A stretch of DNA of 64,000 nucleotides. Source: Plecoglossus altivelis. Its lineage: Eukaryota; Chordata; Actinopteri; Osmeriformes; Plecoglossidae. A program made the translations under genes and the position numbers. Shown piece after piece: positions 38,312-51,100 of this stretch; position 1 is the first letter of the stretch; every line of letters begins with the position of its first letter. Below the pieces are notes generated by a model. The model saw only the letters and a program-made list of their open reading frames with translations, did no database searches and was not told where the DNA came from. Location: positions 8,463,575-8,527,574 of the forward strand of contig BROE01000022.1 in NCBI GenBank assembly GCA_036571765.1, written 5' to 3'.

Positions 38312-39789
38312 AGAACATTCGAGAGAGAGAAAGAGAGTGAAAGAGAAACAAAGAGAGAGGAAAGCAGGCGTGCAGAATGGTAAGAGGGAGAGCAAGTAGC
38401 TAAAGAGCTAGCTGAGAGGGAGAGTCTGTTGGTGTGCTCAGAGTGTGCATGTGTGTGCGTGAGAGAGAGAGAGAGAGAGAGCAAAAGAGAGGTGGACAAG
38501 ATAGAGACAGAGAGGAGGTGAAAGGAAAGGAAGACAGTCAATCACCCCACAGGAAATTGGAAAATAAATTGCGTTGACACTCCCGCGTTTGCATAGTAGC
38601 TGTCTGGGTAGAAGGGGCTAAGGGGTAAGAATTTGGGGAGAGAGAGGTTTAGATGGGGGTAATCAGTTTAGAGCCCAGCAGTGAACGCTTCCTGGGGTCT
38701 GGTAATTATGGATTTCCCATCTGCTATTCACTTAATATCATCTTCTTCTAATATTGTCATATTTGTTGCCATCTCCTTCAACCACCACTAGAGCATCCCT
38801 TTGTGTCTGTTAAAATGGTACTTCAAGGAAAACATCCAAGTAGGTCTATTGCAAAATATCATCTGTTTCTGTTCACTGAAGATCTCGTCTCTCTTTTGTA
38901 ACAGCTAGATAACTGGCCAAGTAAAATGAAGCTCCTGCAACTGGATTAGCAGTTTTTTAGGTCACTTTTCATCAATTTTTTTCAATCTCAACCAGGTAAA
39001 AGAAGAAAGTCCTATAGGGTTGGCAGTGTAGGTTATCATACGTGTTCACCCTGCATGCAGTGTTGTGCACATGTGAGACATGCTGCAGAGGACAGAAATG
39101 ATGAGTCATGTGACAGTTATCCATGCAGCTCTGGTAAAAACAGATTATTGCTCCTGTCCTGTCCTGCATCTCAGCTCAGCTCTGCAGGGGAGCGATAAGG
39201 CTTTCCTCTCCTCACAACTTAGACATGAAAGCAGACTTCTGTATTCCCTCTCACTGCATGCTACGGTGACTGGAGTGGTGAAGACAAATACAGATCTCTC
39301 CGTCTGCCTCTCTCTCGCTCTCTCAGTTTACTGTAAATAGATACGACAATTGATCAATGGCTCTCCATCGCTCTTCATCCCTCCCACCCCCACCCCAACA
39401 TTTTCCTGCTCAGCCGAGGAGTCTCATCCTGTCGCTTTCCCTCATCCTACCCTGTCGCCCCCTTGCGTCTCACAGTCCACCCCCCCCTCCAGCCTCTCAC
39501 CTCCTCACCCCTGCAGTGTAAGCCCATTACCATCCTGTCTTTGGCCCAGAGAGACCAAGGGAGGGGGGGGCAAGGTGGGAGGGAGGTTCTCAGCCTGCTT
39601 TGATCTTACTCTCCTGTCTTTCACCTCCTTTTCTCTTCTTTTTTTTCTACTCACATCTCCTTACCTCCTTCTTCCACTCCTCCCTTCTTGCCTCGACTCC
39701 TCATCCTTCTCCTCTCTTCTTTTGGCTGTTCCAGACAACAAAGGTGTGAGTCTTACGCTGGAATGTTACCCCTGTTGTTAGGCCTCCTC

Positions 39790-39820
<31 letters not shown>

Positions 39821-39945
39821 CTGCTCTTGGGATTAATCTGCTCTTACAGAAAGGCCTAGGTAGGGGTCAGGGGTCTTGTGATCGGCTCTAGAATAAGACT
39901 ACCAAATACAAATGTCAGGAAATCTGTTTAAGAGAGCATAGGGAA

Positions 39946-40095
39946 CAATGATAATAATAGATTTGATTTCTAAAGCACTTTTCATTCCGAGGAATCTCAA
40001 AGTGCTACAGTTAGATCACTAAAAACACGTTGACTACAGATAACAACAATGCAACAATCAAAACAATCAACACATAAAAGCCATTTTAAATAGAA
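39946..40095 (-). mobile_element. LINE-like 3' tail, reverse orientation
   Basis: AATAATAGATTTGATTTCTA, then AAGCACTTTTCA, CTCAAAGTGCTACAG and an A-rich stretch with AACAATC repeats, resemble the reverse complement of the common fish LINE tail (AAAAGCGCTTTACAA...). No ORF is left. It abuts the 16-bp minisatellite that follows. Identified by remembered motif only. Confidence 0.4.
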
Positions 40096-40100
40096 GTTTT

Positions 40101-40368
40101 CAGGTCACCCAGTCTTCAGATCACCCAGTCTTCAGAACACCCAGTCTTCAAAACACCCAGTCTTCAGAACACCCAGTCTTCAGAACACCCAGTCTTTAGA
40201 ACACCCAGTCTTCAGAACACCCAGTCTTCAAAACACCCAGTCTTTAGAACACCCAGTCTTCAGAACCCCAGTCCTCAGAACCCCCAGTCTTCAGAACCCC
40301 CAGTCTTCAGAACCCCCAGTCTTTAGAACACCCAGTCTTGAGAACACCCAGTCTTCAGAACACCCAGC
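40101..40368. repeat. 16-bp minisatellite, about 17 copies
   Basis: The unit AACACCCAGTCTTCAG is repeated about 17 times with point variants (TTTAG, CCTCAG, AACCCCCAG, TTGAG) and one- or two-base length changes. The variants alternate in blocks, suggesting stepwise expansion by unequal exchange or slippage. Confidence 0.9.
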
Positions 40369-40763
40369 TCTGACTCTTTGTTCTAGTTATTTTGGATGGC
40401 AAGATTTTATTACGGCTCCTATTGTTACCAGTGACCATTTCCCTGTGAAGGATTGGTCTAGTGAAAGACTTCCTGTCTCCTCAAGGTGAATAATAGGAGT
40501 GTGACCATGGTCAGATTCTGTATTTGTTTATTGTCTGGAGATGGGCCAAGAACATTTCAGTAGAGACCCATAGAGGGCTAAATGGGCTATTATACATGCC
40601 TGATATTAGTTAGAGTCTGGATCTCCGTCTATCTCCCTCCATCTAGCTCGCCTTTTCTGGTCTCTCCATTGCCCTGTCAAAGATATGAGTGAGTCACACA
40701 GCCATCTGCTCCAGAGCAAATCCGGCCTTATTACCCTCCCATTGTTTACTAACAGCACTCCAG

Positions 40764-40777
40764 CACTCTTGGGATTA

Positions 40778-40831
<54 letters not shown>

Positions 40832-41285
40832 CCTCTCTTCCTCCATTTTTCTCCCTTCATCTCCTTCCATTCTCTCCACCTCCACCAGTCTGCCTCTCTC
40901 TACCTCTCCCTCCACCCCTCATTTTGTTGCATTCAACCTCTCTCAATCTACCTTTGTCTCTCTCCCCAAAAGTCTTACTGCTCTTCGTCCTTCCTTTTTT
41001 TGATCTTTGACGTCTCTCTCCATCTCCGTCCTTCCCATTACCTCTCATCTCCCTCGTTGCTCTCTTTCTGTCAAGCTCCATCATTTTTTGATTTCCTCCT
41101 TTCGCAAACTATCGTCTGCCCCCCTCCCCTCCCTCCCTCTGACTTCTCCTCCTTCCGTATCTCCTCAGTTTCCTCCCGGCTCCTCTCGCTTCCTACCTCT
41201 CTCTCACCTTGTTCTCCTCTCCCGCCCTTCGCTCGCTCCAGGTTGCTTTTCCCCTCCTGTCTCTCTCTCTCTCTCCCTGGAGAAG
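40764..41285 (+). repeat. long pyrimidine-rich tract with (CT)n core
   Basis: About 520 nt of the plus strand are nearly all C and T, with an uninterrupted CT core around 40779-40826. This produces overlapping artificial ORFs rich in Ser, Leu and Pro. A similar, shorter pyrimidine-rich stretch lies at about 39360-39730. Mirror-like purine/pyrimidine tracts of this kind can form triplex DNA. Confidence 0.8.
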
Positions 41286-44200
41286 AATCTACAGAATGAG
41301 GTCAGCCTCAGCTCAAGTAGGAGCGAGGCTTGTTTTTGTTATCGCAAATGTTGTCAAGGGGGTGTTGATGCCATTACCCCTGCAGTAACGCAAACAAACA
41401 GAAAACACTGTGGAGTAAAGATGAGGAATCCTCGCTCCCCTGACACGCGCGCGCACGCACACACACACACCTCCTCGTGAACTCCTGACTGTGACAGGCT
41501 GTGTTTTCTTCCTTTGCACCCACTGTGTTTACATTTGGACCGAAATATCGTTGCTTGCAAAACACACTGCAGCCTCGCCCATTCCTACAACAGAACAAAA
41601 AGATTCTATTTCAGGATGAGCGGATGCGTACACATGCTGTATGGTCCATCCACAGGCCAAAACGTGTTTCCTCTCTCCTGTCGTCTGTTTCCTGGCCCTT
41701 CTCTCTCTGTAAAATGCCTGAGGTAGTAGATAACGTATGTGAGCTGCCCATGTCCCTAACCTCCTGCTGCCCAGAAGTTCCCCACAGTGGCATGTTCCCT
41801 CTCCCTGTTATCTAACACAGGGAAAGCATGCCAGCGACTACCCAGTGACTCATCATCAAGGCCCCAGTATAATACCGTATTTACTACGGAGAAATCATCT
41901 TAGCTAGTCAGACACCACCCTCACAGCCAGGCTGCAGTGCCTGTCGGTCACATTCAGATCGTGCACCGCTCTCTCCTCCCTGCTCGTCAGGGCCGGCCGA
42001 CCAGCTGGGTCAGGGCTATCAGTCGCATGTGAGCACGTGCGGAACCAGAATTGTTCTTGCGCGCGCGTGCGCGAGCGGCATTGTGAGGATTTACACGGAG
42101 ACACCAGGGAGAGACCTATAGTCCTCCGTCCCTCAGCAGCAGACCGCTGGATGCCCTGACTGCTGGGTCCCCACCCGGCTGATTGGCTCTCCTGCGATGT
42201 TATTTAGATCAGGTCTATTTTCATCCCTCCGCAGGCTGATCATGTGGTAATAACACAGCACAGTGTGGATGACTGTCACAGTTAAATAGCGCTGCCGACT
42301 GACAAAGGTGACACGCAGACATCGATTACGGTATCGACTCGTCTGCCTGTTTGAATTTCACACAGGCCACTGGCGCCCTAATAATTGGGCTACTGAATTC
42401 TCGTTTGGAGTACAACAGCAGTGAACGGTACAGTAGAAGTGATCAGACTCATTACGTGTCATTATGTGTCTATTGGAGTCCATGCGTGGATACTGAGAGC
42501 TTTGGTTGTATTCTGGCAGCTCTTGTGCCCTTTTAAAATGCCGTTTATTGGCCATTTTTGGTCCCTGGAGAGCCTCTGGATCATTTGCATGATCTGGATT
42601 CTTCATTGTCCCTGTGAACAGACAGCGCTGCCCATGGAAGCGCCATGTTAAATAATCCAAGCGTAATCTTCCACCACCCATCTTGGCCTTCCCCTTGTCT
42701 TCCTCCTTCTCCTTCTCCCGTCTACATGCTGAAATATCTGCCTGCGTTACTCCACTCCACGCCATTTTTACCTCGTCTGTAGACCGTCCTTGAACGTAAT
42801 GGAGCAACGCGCGATGCTCTCTACCGTGCTGCAAATGGTGCTAACTAGACTACCTCTTTAACAGTGCACAAAATGCAATACAGATACAGGGCTACTTATT
42901 ATTAATTAGTGCTATGCTGTGCTACACATCAGCCCCTCTGTAATCCCTGTGTGTAATGTACAGTTCCATCTCCCTGAGCAGATGTAAATCACACTCTTCC
43001 TGAAGACATTTCACCTCATTAACTCTTCTCCTCCAAAACACTCCTCCACCTTTGATGCTGAACACTGATACTGCTAGCTTGCTGCCTGCCCCCCCCCCCC
43101 CCTTCCCTTGCAGCCTCTCCAGTAAGACTGGGGGGATCTGGGGGGTATCATGGGGGTTGGCGGGTTGTAAGCCCCTGCTACGACTGGAGCAGGGAGGGGA
43201 GGAGGGGGAACGAGGTGAAGGAGGAGAGGATGAGAGGGATGTGGGGGGAGGGTGGGGAGAGCTGTCTCATCTGCCTCCCCCGCAGCGTGGCATTTGAAGG
43301 CGCCCTCCACCTTCCTCTCCTCTCACTTCTTCCTCACCTTCTCCCCTCTCTCCTCCCTTGCGCTCCACTTCACAGGAGATGGAGAAGGATCATTAGGGTC
43401 TCGTGTCTAGTTACTCTGCTCCTGCCTCAGCTCCCGCTTTGTGTACCAGTGCCATGGTGATACTTCCTGCATCTTGTCTGCACTTCGAGGTAGCATAGCT
43501 CAATGAAGCATTAGACCTGTGCGTCTTTTAGTCATTTGCGAATGCGACTCGGCTCACTCACTTGTAATATTCAGATGTAATATGCTTTTAAATCCTTGGA
43601 CATCCCTTTGTTGAAATATTCACCTCAGCGTCATTGTGTAGAAAGTCTTCTCGTTCGATGGCTTCCCTACATAAAGATACTCTCAGCTGTAGAATGATCT
43701 GGGAGATAAATATGCCCAGTGACTCTAGCCTCTCTCCTCCTCCCCTGCTCTGTTGTGCTCTGGGACAGCTCTGCTCAGGGCTCAATCTGCTCTGTTCTGC
43801 TCTGGGTGTCATGCTCTGCGCTCTGTCTCTGTTCTGCTGGGAGCGTCCTGTGGGTCCTGCTAGTCCCAGACTACCTAGCCCATCTGAGGGAAGCTCTGGG
43901 GGGATCAGATGGACTCAGAGATTAGCAGCAACCATGAAGCAGCCTGTCTGTCTGACTGACTGACTGGCTAACTGACAGACTGCGCGCATGCTGGAAGACC
44001 AACTGGCTGGAGGCTGACTGGGTCAGTGATGAGATGCCAGCATGGTCACCTCCTGCTCCCTAAGCCCCAGTATGTCACGATGTCTGTCCCCGTCACTGTC
44101 AAGGCCAGGCTGAGGCTGCCACCCCCACTGAACAACACACATTGTCATACCAGACTAATCGGCGTGTATTTGGATTTGTGGTGAAACGTTCAACGTGAAA

Positions 44201-46112
44201 TTAGTCCAATTTGGGGACATCTTGTCAGTTTAAACCATCGTTTCACAACCATGACTGGTGACTGAAGGTTGTCTGGCTGTTCTCCTTAAAAACCAACTCT
44301 TCCTTTCCCGTGTCATAAAAAACACTTTAGATTCATTGTGGTGTGCTGTGGGTAGCCTGTTTAATCATATAGACACCATGCTATGTACGACTTCACGCTG
44401 ACTGGCGAGGGAACAGATAAGGACATCAAGGCTGGTGATCCGTGACTGGACACCTGTCCGTACCTCTCAGTCCCAGTCCCACTGTGAAGTCTGCTTGTGA
44501 CTCTGGAGAGAGACTGGACCTCCAGCTGGGCTCCAATTCAGCTTTCTGTCACTCACACACTCTGGATAGACATAGTCTGGAATCACCTGCGGAGCCACGA
44601 TGACACTTTGTATTGCTGGACAAACACAAACAGAATTTTACTTCCTTTAATTTAGCTGGAGTGGGTCAGCTGCATGGTTCTATTCTTGTAGAGTTGCCAT
44701 TGGGGGGTTGGATCAAGGATATAACCAGTAAGAGATTCTCTGTGTAATTTTTACATTAATTTCCTCTCTCACTCACTCCTTTCTATCTCTTTTCTCCCTC
44801 GTTCTCTCACTCACTTTCTTCCTCTCTTTTCTTCGTTGCTCTCTCACACACTTTTTTCTCTCACAAGTGCCAGACAGAGGCACCTCATGGATGAAGACTT
44901 CTGGAGGTGTCATAGCAGAGTAGCAGGTTATTATCACTTCATTACAGTCTACAGAAGAAATCAAATACCCAATGGGACACAGACACATACTACACACATA
45001 CACGCACTCACACATATGTCCCCGCACACACAACACGCACGCACGAACCCTCACTCGCGTGCGATATTGCCGTCTACCGCTCTCGACAAAGAGGCGGGAC
45101 AGAGTGATGGAGCTCAGTAGGGATCGGGCATTTATCAACTTCTGAAAAAAGGCCACTTCAACACCCTCATCGGACCACAGCCAACCACTCAGCGTGATTC
45201 CAAATGGAATGCCTGCTGGAGATAAAGAGATAGGGAATTTAATTGCGGCTGAGCTGTAGAAAGCTACCGCCTGGGCAGCACCGCCTCGGCCCTACAGACT
45301 AGAGGGAGGGTCTGTTTCCAGGAAGAAGCTGGAGGAGGGGAGGGGCTACGGAGGAAAGGAAGATCGATCGGTCACACTAATCCTACACACGGCATGGCTT
45401 CCGCTTAGAGGCAGGCTGCAGTCAAACGTTCTGTCATGCCGTAGCCGGGGTTCCGCAAGCGCTGCCGTGCACCAGAGTGGCACAGTGAAGGAGTGCACAC
45501 AAGTGACAGACAAGGGAGACTCTGTTTCTAGGATTCCTGTCCAGCTCAGGTAGAACAGCTGAGGTTCTCGTGGGGTCCAGACTGATAAGACTCGCTATTG
45601 ATCTGGAGAGATACCTTGGCAACGAAGGATACAACTGGTCTCTCTTGCTGCTTTTTGTGGTAACTATTTATGGACCAGCTCCCGGGTATCTACACCGGTA
45701 CCTTCAGCGCTGTAGCGCGTGTGTGTTTGGAGGTAGTTTAGAGAGACAGTGTATGGGGTGTATCTCTCTAGTGTCTGGCTATTGATCTGCCGGCCAATTA
45801 CATCCCTGAGGCCTAGTAGTCTAGTGCATCGACAGTGCCTCACACATTCTCATGCATACAAACAAGGCCCTGAAAACAGCGGTGAAGGACGTTTGGCAGT
45901 GTTTGCTTGCAACTCCTCCTGATCTAGAAATCAAACTCTAATTATACAACTCACTAGGGTGTAATACAGCCTACCAGCTCAGCTTGCGTTTCCATACCTG
46001 ATCCCTGTGCAGTTAAGCTCCTATACTGAACCACTGGACTCTTGGTCTGTATATTTTATTCGACAGTTCGATTGATTTCTTCTCGCTGTCTTTTACCTCC
46101 TTTTGGTTGCAG

Positions 46113-46263
46113 GGCATCGCCGTCTGGGTTTGTGGATGTTGTGGATGTGCGAGGGAAGCTTTGCGAAGGAAGTCGGTGGAGGAGCAGACCTCCTGGGCCA
46201 GCGCCAGTGACCCGCAGGCTGAGGGAAGCGCGGGAGAGGCTGCAGAGACGTGATTAAAATGGG
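46113..46263 (+). other. putative 5' exon of the RhoGEF gene
   Basis: A pyrimidine-rich acceptor ending GGTTGCAG precedes 46113, and ATGGG|GTGAGT closes the segment at 46263. Splicing it to the acceptor at 48081/48082 places its terminal ATG (46259, with A at -3 and G at +4) in a frame different from the RhoGEF start at 48127. This would be an untranslated exon or carry a short upstream ORF. There is no transcript to confirm it. Confidence 0.4.
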
Positions 46264-48126
46264 GTGAGTTTAGACCGCCGAAGGGTTCACGGAACCATAG
46301 GAGAGTTTGGTTTCCAGCCTTATCGCTGGAACACGATGCTCCATGTTGTGTAACAGCACAAAACACACACGTTGGCATGCACGCACCTACACGCACACGT
46401 GTACGGCTCATTATCCTAAGAGCACTCATCCCGCCACACACACTCCAACACACTCCAACACACACACGGACACACAGCGAGCCCTTCACCCACTGTCCTC
46501 CCTATGTCCTCCATCATATTTACAGTTAGTCCTCCTGTGTGCGGAGCAGCAGGGGGACAGATTTACTGTGGAGTCCGCGCAGATGAAATACTACTATGTT
46601 AGTGCTCTGACAGCAAGTTCTGGGAGAGCGTGGTCCCCCCATAAAGCCTGCCTCATACCGGGCCTTCGCACTGTAGTAATTCAATCAAGGAAAGAGGACA
46701 AAGGCTATCCGTCAGTATGTCGACTCACGCTCCAACCCATGCGTATACGCTCGCACGCACGGAGCGCACCTCTCGCTTATGAGACGGTGGCTCTCAACGG
46801 TAATGAAGTTTGCTTATTCGCGGGTCATCGCTTTTTCGTCTAAACGAGAACGTCGCAGGTTGACACGCTCGAACAAGCAACAAGGGGTGTTCTAACTAAT
46901 GATTGACAACTTCCAAAGGTATCCAGCCCCGCGGGCTGAGGATTAACACTGTCTGCATAGACTCAGATTTGGAGATAAACAGCTTTGTTTTGGCTCGCAG
47001 CTTATTTAATTGCAGTTAACAAATGTGATTTGCGGGGAGCTGGCTGCCCTCCACAAGGGAGGGGGGGGCTGTTTGCTGAGACAAGTTTCCTAATTAGACC
47101 AGGATGCCTTCCTCACTACATCCATCTCTGCTGGGAGCATTGAGACCGTCCGCTACCATCAGCTGAAACACCATAAAGCATTAGAGTACTGATAAAGGAG
47201 CGTACAGGAATGTGGCTCCAAATCAATGTTAGAATGGGGGAGGGAGATATTGTTTTATAACTCCTGCTTCTTGACCCTGATTTGCGATGAAGATACAACT
47301 AGCCCCCAGCCTTGAAGTTTGTCCTAATTACAGAGAGGGAGAAAGTGAGTAAGAAATCGAGAGAGGGGAGCGAGAGACAGTCGTTCAGAGGGAGAAAGAG
47401 AACGACGAGAGAAAGGAAGGAAGGAGTCCTCTAAGTCCTCTAAGCTGCGTCCGCCGCTAATCCCCGGCTCCTCTCTGATTAGTCAAAGTGAAGGGCCGAA
47501 GGCAGACTGCAAAGTGGCAGTCTTCATTACTGCCCGTTCAGCTTAGCCTCTCTCTCTCTCTCCCCCCCCCCTGCTCCTTCTCTCCTCTTTTTTCTCATGG
47601 GCAGACCGAGAAACGTATAATCCCTCTCTTTTATTCATGCTGCAGAGCAGTGCCATTTTTAGAAATCGAATGCGATTATTCAAGTTAAGGAACCACGCAC
47701 TAGGGGCCAGGGCGGCGGCCAGCCAATAGCAGCCTGTCTCCGTGCCCCTGCGCCCCTGCGCCTCTGCTCTGACAGCCCGTCACATGGACAAAGCCAGGGC
47801 ACAGAGGGATGCGCAGATAAGCCCCCTCCTGCTAAGGTCAACATGAAATTGCAAGGAATCCAAAGCATTCCTCATTTCACACATCACCTCAGGACCATGG
47901 TGGCAGTCCTTCACATTTTCTTGCGCGTGTGTCTGCGGGCGTGTGCCTTGTCTGACTGTCTGTCTACTCGTCTGTCTATCTGCCCAAATCTCTGTCTGGT
48001 TTGCGCGCATGGCTGCTTATAACATGTCTTCGCTGTGTTTGTATCCTGCGTGACACCCATCTCTCTGCTCCGCTGTTCCAGATCCCTGATGCCTCTCTCC
48101 GAAGTCTGGAGTTTCAGACGACAGCC

Positions 48127-51100
48127 ATGCCGGACGTGAAGACAGCGTCATGTGACTATCCCTCCTCCGCCGGCCCGCTCGCTGGCTGCAGCCTTGCCAT
48201 GGATCTGGAGCCCTGCATGACTGACCTCCCCCTGCCTCTCCCCCTGGCTGCTCCCCTCTCCACCTACCCTGGCCACAGTGCAGCACCCTACTCCGCCCTC
48301 CAGGGGGCAGCACCCAGTCCCATTCCCAGATGTAACAGCAGTGCCCTGCTCTCCAACCTGGGCCTACGCTACTGCTCCAATAGCAGTGGCCCGCCACTTA
48401 GGCAGGCTGATGGACTGGGGCCACACTCAGGACTCCCCCCAGCCAGCTGTAACAGCGTAGGCAGCAGACTATACCGCAGCATGGAGAACCTCAACTGGAA
48501 CGCCATGTCTGAGCCCAGCCTGTTCTCCCTCAGCACCCCCTACAGGAGCGTGGACAGTGAGTTTATCTTCCGCTGCACCGCCACCAGCCACTGGTACGAC
48601 GGACCCCTAGAGGGGCCCCAGGTCTACGGGATGACGCCCACCCCTGAGAGCCTGGCCTTCTACCCCCGCCGTGGACCAGCCAGGAGGGACCAGCCCCTCT
48701 TCCCCCAGTGGCTGTTTCCTGGGGTGGATGACTGGGGAGGAAATGCCCGGAGGGGCCTGAGAGAGAAGCTCCGCCTTCAAAGTGCGCGTGCGTCCGAGCC
48801 CCACAAGCCCCTTCGACCGCAGGTGATCCCGGGTGCTCCGCCTGTCCTGCTGGGTTCGTCGGACAGGGAGGGGTCCCCTGGTCGGTTCCCAGGGGGAAGA
48901 TCTCTGTGCGCCCGCCGCATCACCAGTCCTGAAGAAATCAAACAGGAGGTTCTGAGGCGCCTTCAGCTTCGGCGCCAGAGCAGCACGCCCAACCTGGCCC
49001 TGCACGTCTCCCCAGAGAGCCAGGGTGTGGCCAAGTCCTACACAGCAGAGTCCCTCTGTGGAAATGGGCTGGAGCCCTCAGCAGAGCGCAAGAGGCCCCC
49101 CATGGGCCGACTGCACATCCCCACCTTTGAGGAGTTCAAGAGGATGAGGCAGAATGGGGGAAACCAGCGGAACACAGGTATAGACCCAGCAGGACCAGAG
49201 TCGGGGTCTAGGTCCTCAGCCAGAGACAGTGAGGCTGTGTTCACTGATCCATCCGAGCAGAGAGACTCTCAGAGGCAGGTTGGACTTGATGGAGAGATGG
49301 AGACGAAAGAGGAGGGGAGGGGGAGTGGAGAGAGGACAGACAGAGGAGAGGGCGGAGGCAGTGAGGGGATTTTGACACTCAGCTCCCCTGAGCAGCCTCC
49401 TTGTCAGCCAGCCATCAGAGAACAGAATAAAGAGTCCACTTTTTCCCCCATATGTACAGGCCCTGCACCCCGCACCCCTCTGCAGCCCCTGGGCAGTGAA
49501 GCCCCAGAGAAGGGTCTTGGGTCTTGGTCAAACCCAGGGACAGAGCCTGGAGCAGGGGCAGGGGCTGAACAGCAGCAGGGTGAGGAGGAAGCCAGCAAAC
49601 CCAGCGCGAGCCTGGACCCAGCCGACCAGGTTCCTTTCCCCCCCCGCAGGGAGAGCTCCGAGGGCCCGTCCAGCTGCTGTCCAGCCCTGCTCCTGGAGGG
49701 GGCGGACCTCTCCAGCTACGGGGCCAAGATCTATAGGATGAAGGATGGCTTCATTGGCTCAGCCTTGGACCTCATCAAGAAGAGGTGAGTCACCTGCTCC
49801 ACTGACTACTAGCTCACTGGTAGTTGATGTTACTGGGTATCCTAAGGGGTTTGACTGATCTGACAAGTGATGCTGTCTGAATGGTTGTCCTGGGCAGCTG
49901 AAGGGAAGGCTAATGGCCGTGAGATGAAATGCTAATGAACAAATCGATATTTTTCAGGGCTGTGGAGCCTGTTGCGGTAGATCTGTTTCCAGTCCAAGTT
50001 CTGCTCCCAGTGCTGCTCCTTATGTCTGAAGGAGTTCATTCATAACAAGACTGTTTCATTCAAACGGGCTTCCTCTGGAAATCAGCCAAAGAGAAAAGCA
50101 CTCACAATAAATAACACCAGGAAAATACCCGTCTCTTGGAATAAATACTAAAACGCACCGACAGTATTTGATCACATCTCAGTGGGCCTTGCTAAGATGT
50201 GTTGTGATTATCTCCACTTTGTTCTCCCTTGAAGGGATACTGCCCTCAGGTGTATCGGTAGTCTGGATGTTTTAGTGGGATGCGGTAGCTGCTTGGCTGG
50301 GGTTCTTTGGTAGCAGACTTGAACTGGGTTTGTGTTGCCATTCATTAGCTCAGCTTTGGCTAGCAGCTGTTGGAGCTAACGGTTAGAGCAGGCTGATGGC
50401 TGGCCAGGCTGATGGCTGGCCTGTTGGATGGCGTCACCGTGGCTGAGCCAGATCCGCTAGTGTCTCAAGTCTGACAGAGTGGCTGCAGACACGCAACATG
50501 GGGAGGCAGCTTGACACTTCGGAGGGGCGTTCTCTGTCTCCTGGGTCAACAGTCTGGCCCACACACACTCACACACACATACACTCTCAAACACACAAAC
50601 ACACGCATACACTCACAGACACACACACACACACACACCCAAGTACACACACACACACACACACACTCACAAACACACACACAGATACACTCACACTCAC
50701 ACACACACACTGACACACACACACAAGTACACACACACACACTCACAAACACACACACCCACAGGGACACAACTGGCGGTCGCAGCCATGGAATGGCTTT
50801 CTTCTCTGTCCTCAACACCTCTCCTCCTCCCATGTAAACACTCTGCTCAGCTCCTCCATGTCCGCACCGCTGGCACCCTGATGGATGGCTGGTGAAAGCA
50901 AGCTGCATGGAAACAGGGGGTGTTTGTGTCTGTATGCGCGCGAGAGCAGGTGTGTGCGCGCGTGTGTTCTCCAGACAGAAAAACCAATTGCCACGTCTAC
51001 ATATTTTTATGTCTCTCATTCATGCAACTGGCGGGAATGTGACAGTCTCATCCTCTATCGCTATATTTATGATATGGCTTTTTGCACAGTGGATGATATT

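Larger units (their letters stand above)
36925..46112. other. repeat-rich non-coding region, probable large 5' intron
   Basis: No exon is supported. It contains GA microsatellites (38279-38310, 38460-38481), a (TCTG)n run near 38108-38130, a GT run near 39790-39820, C runs near 43090, and the minisatellite, LINE-like tail and pyrimidine tracts listed separately. It would be an intron if both proposed 5' exons belong to the RhoGEF gene. Confidence 0.45.

Noticed and set aside
40685..41299. 204-codon Ser/Leu-rich plus-strand ORF
   Set aside because: It is produced by the CT-rich simple tract; low-complexity translation with no splice or start logic.
42358..42834. 158-codon minus-strand ORF
   Set aside because: Mixed composition, no domain, no splice context and no neighbouring exon; most likely chance.
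50546..51019. 157-codon Cys/Val-rich minus-strand ORF
   Set aside because: It is a translation of the CA/GT microsatellite; alternating CVCV is an artefact.
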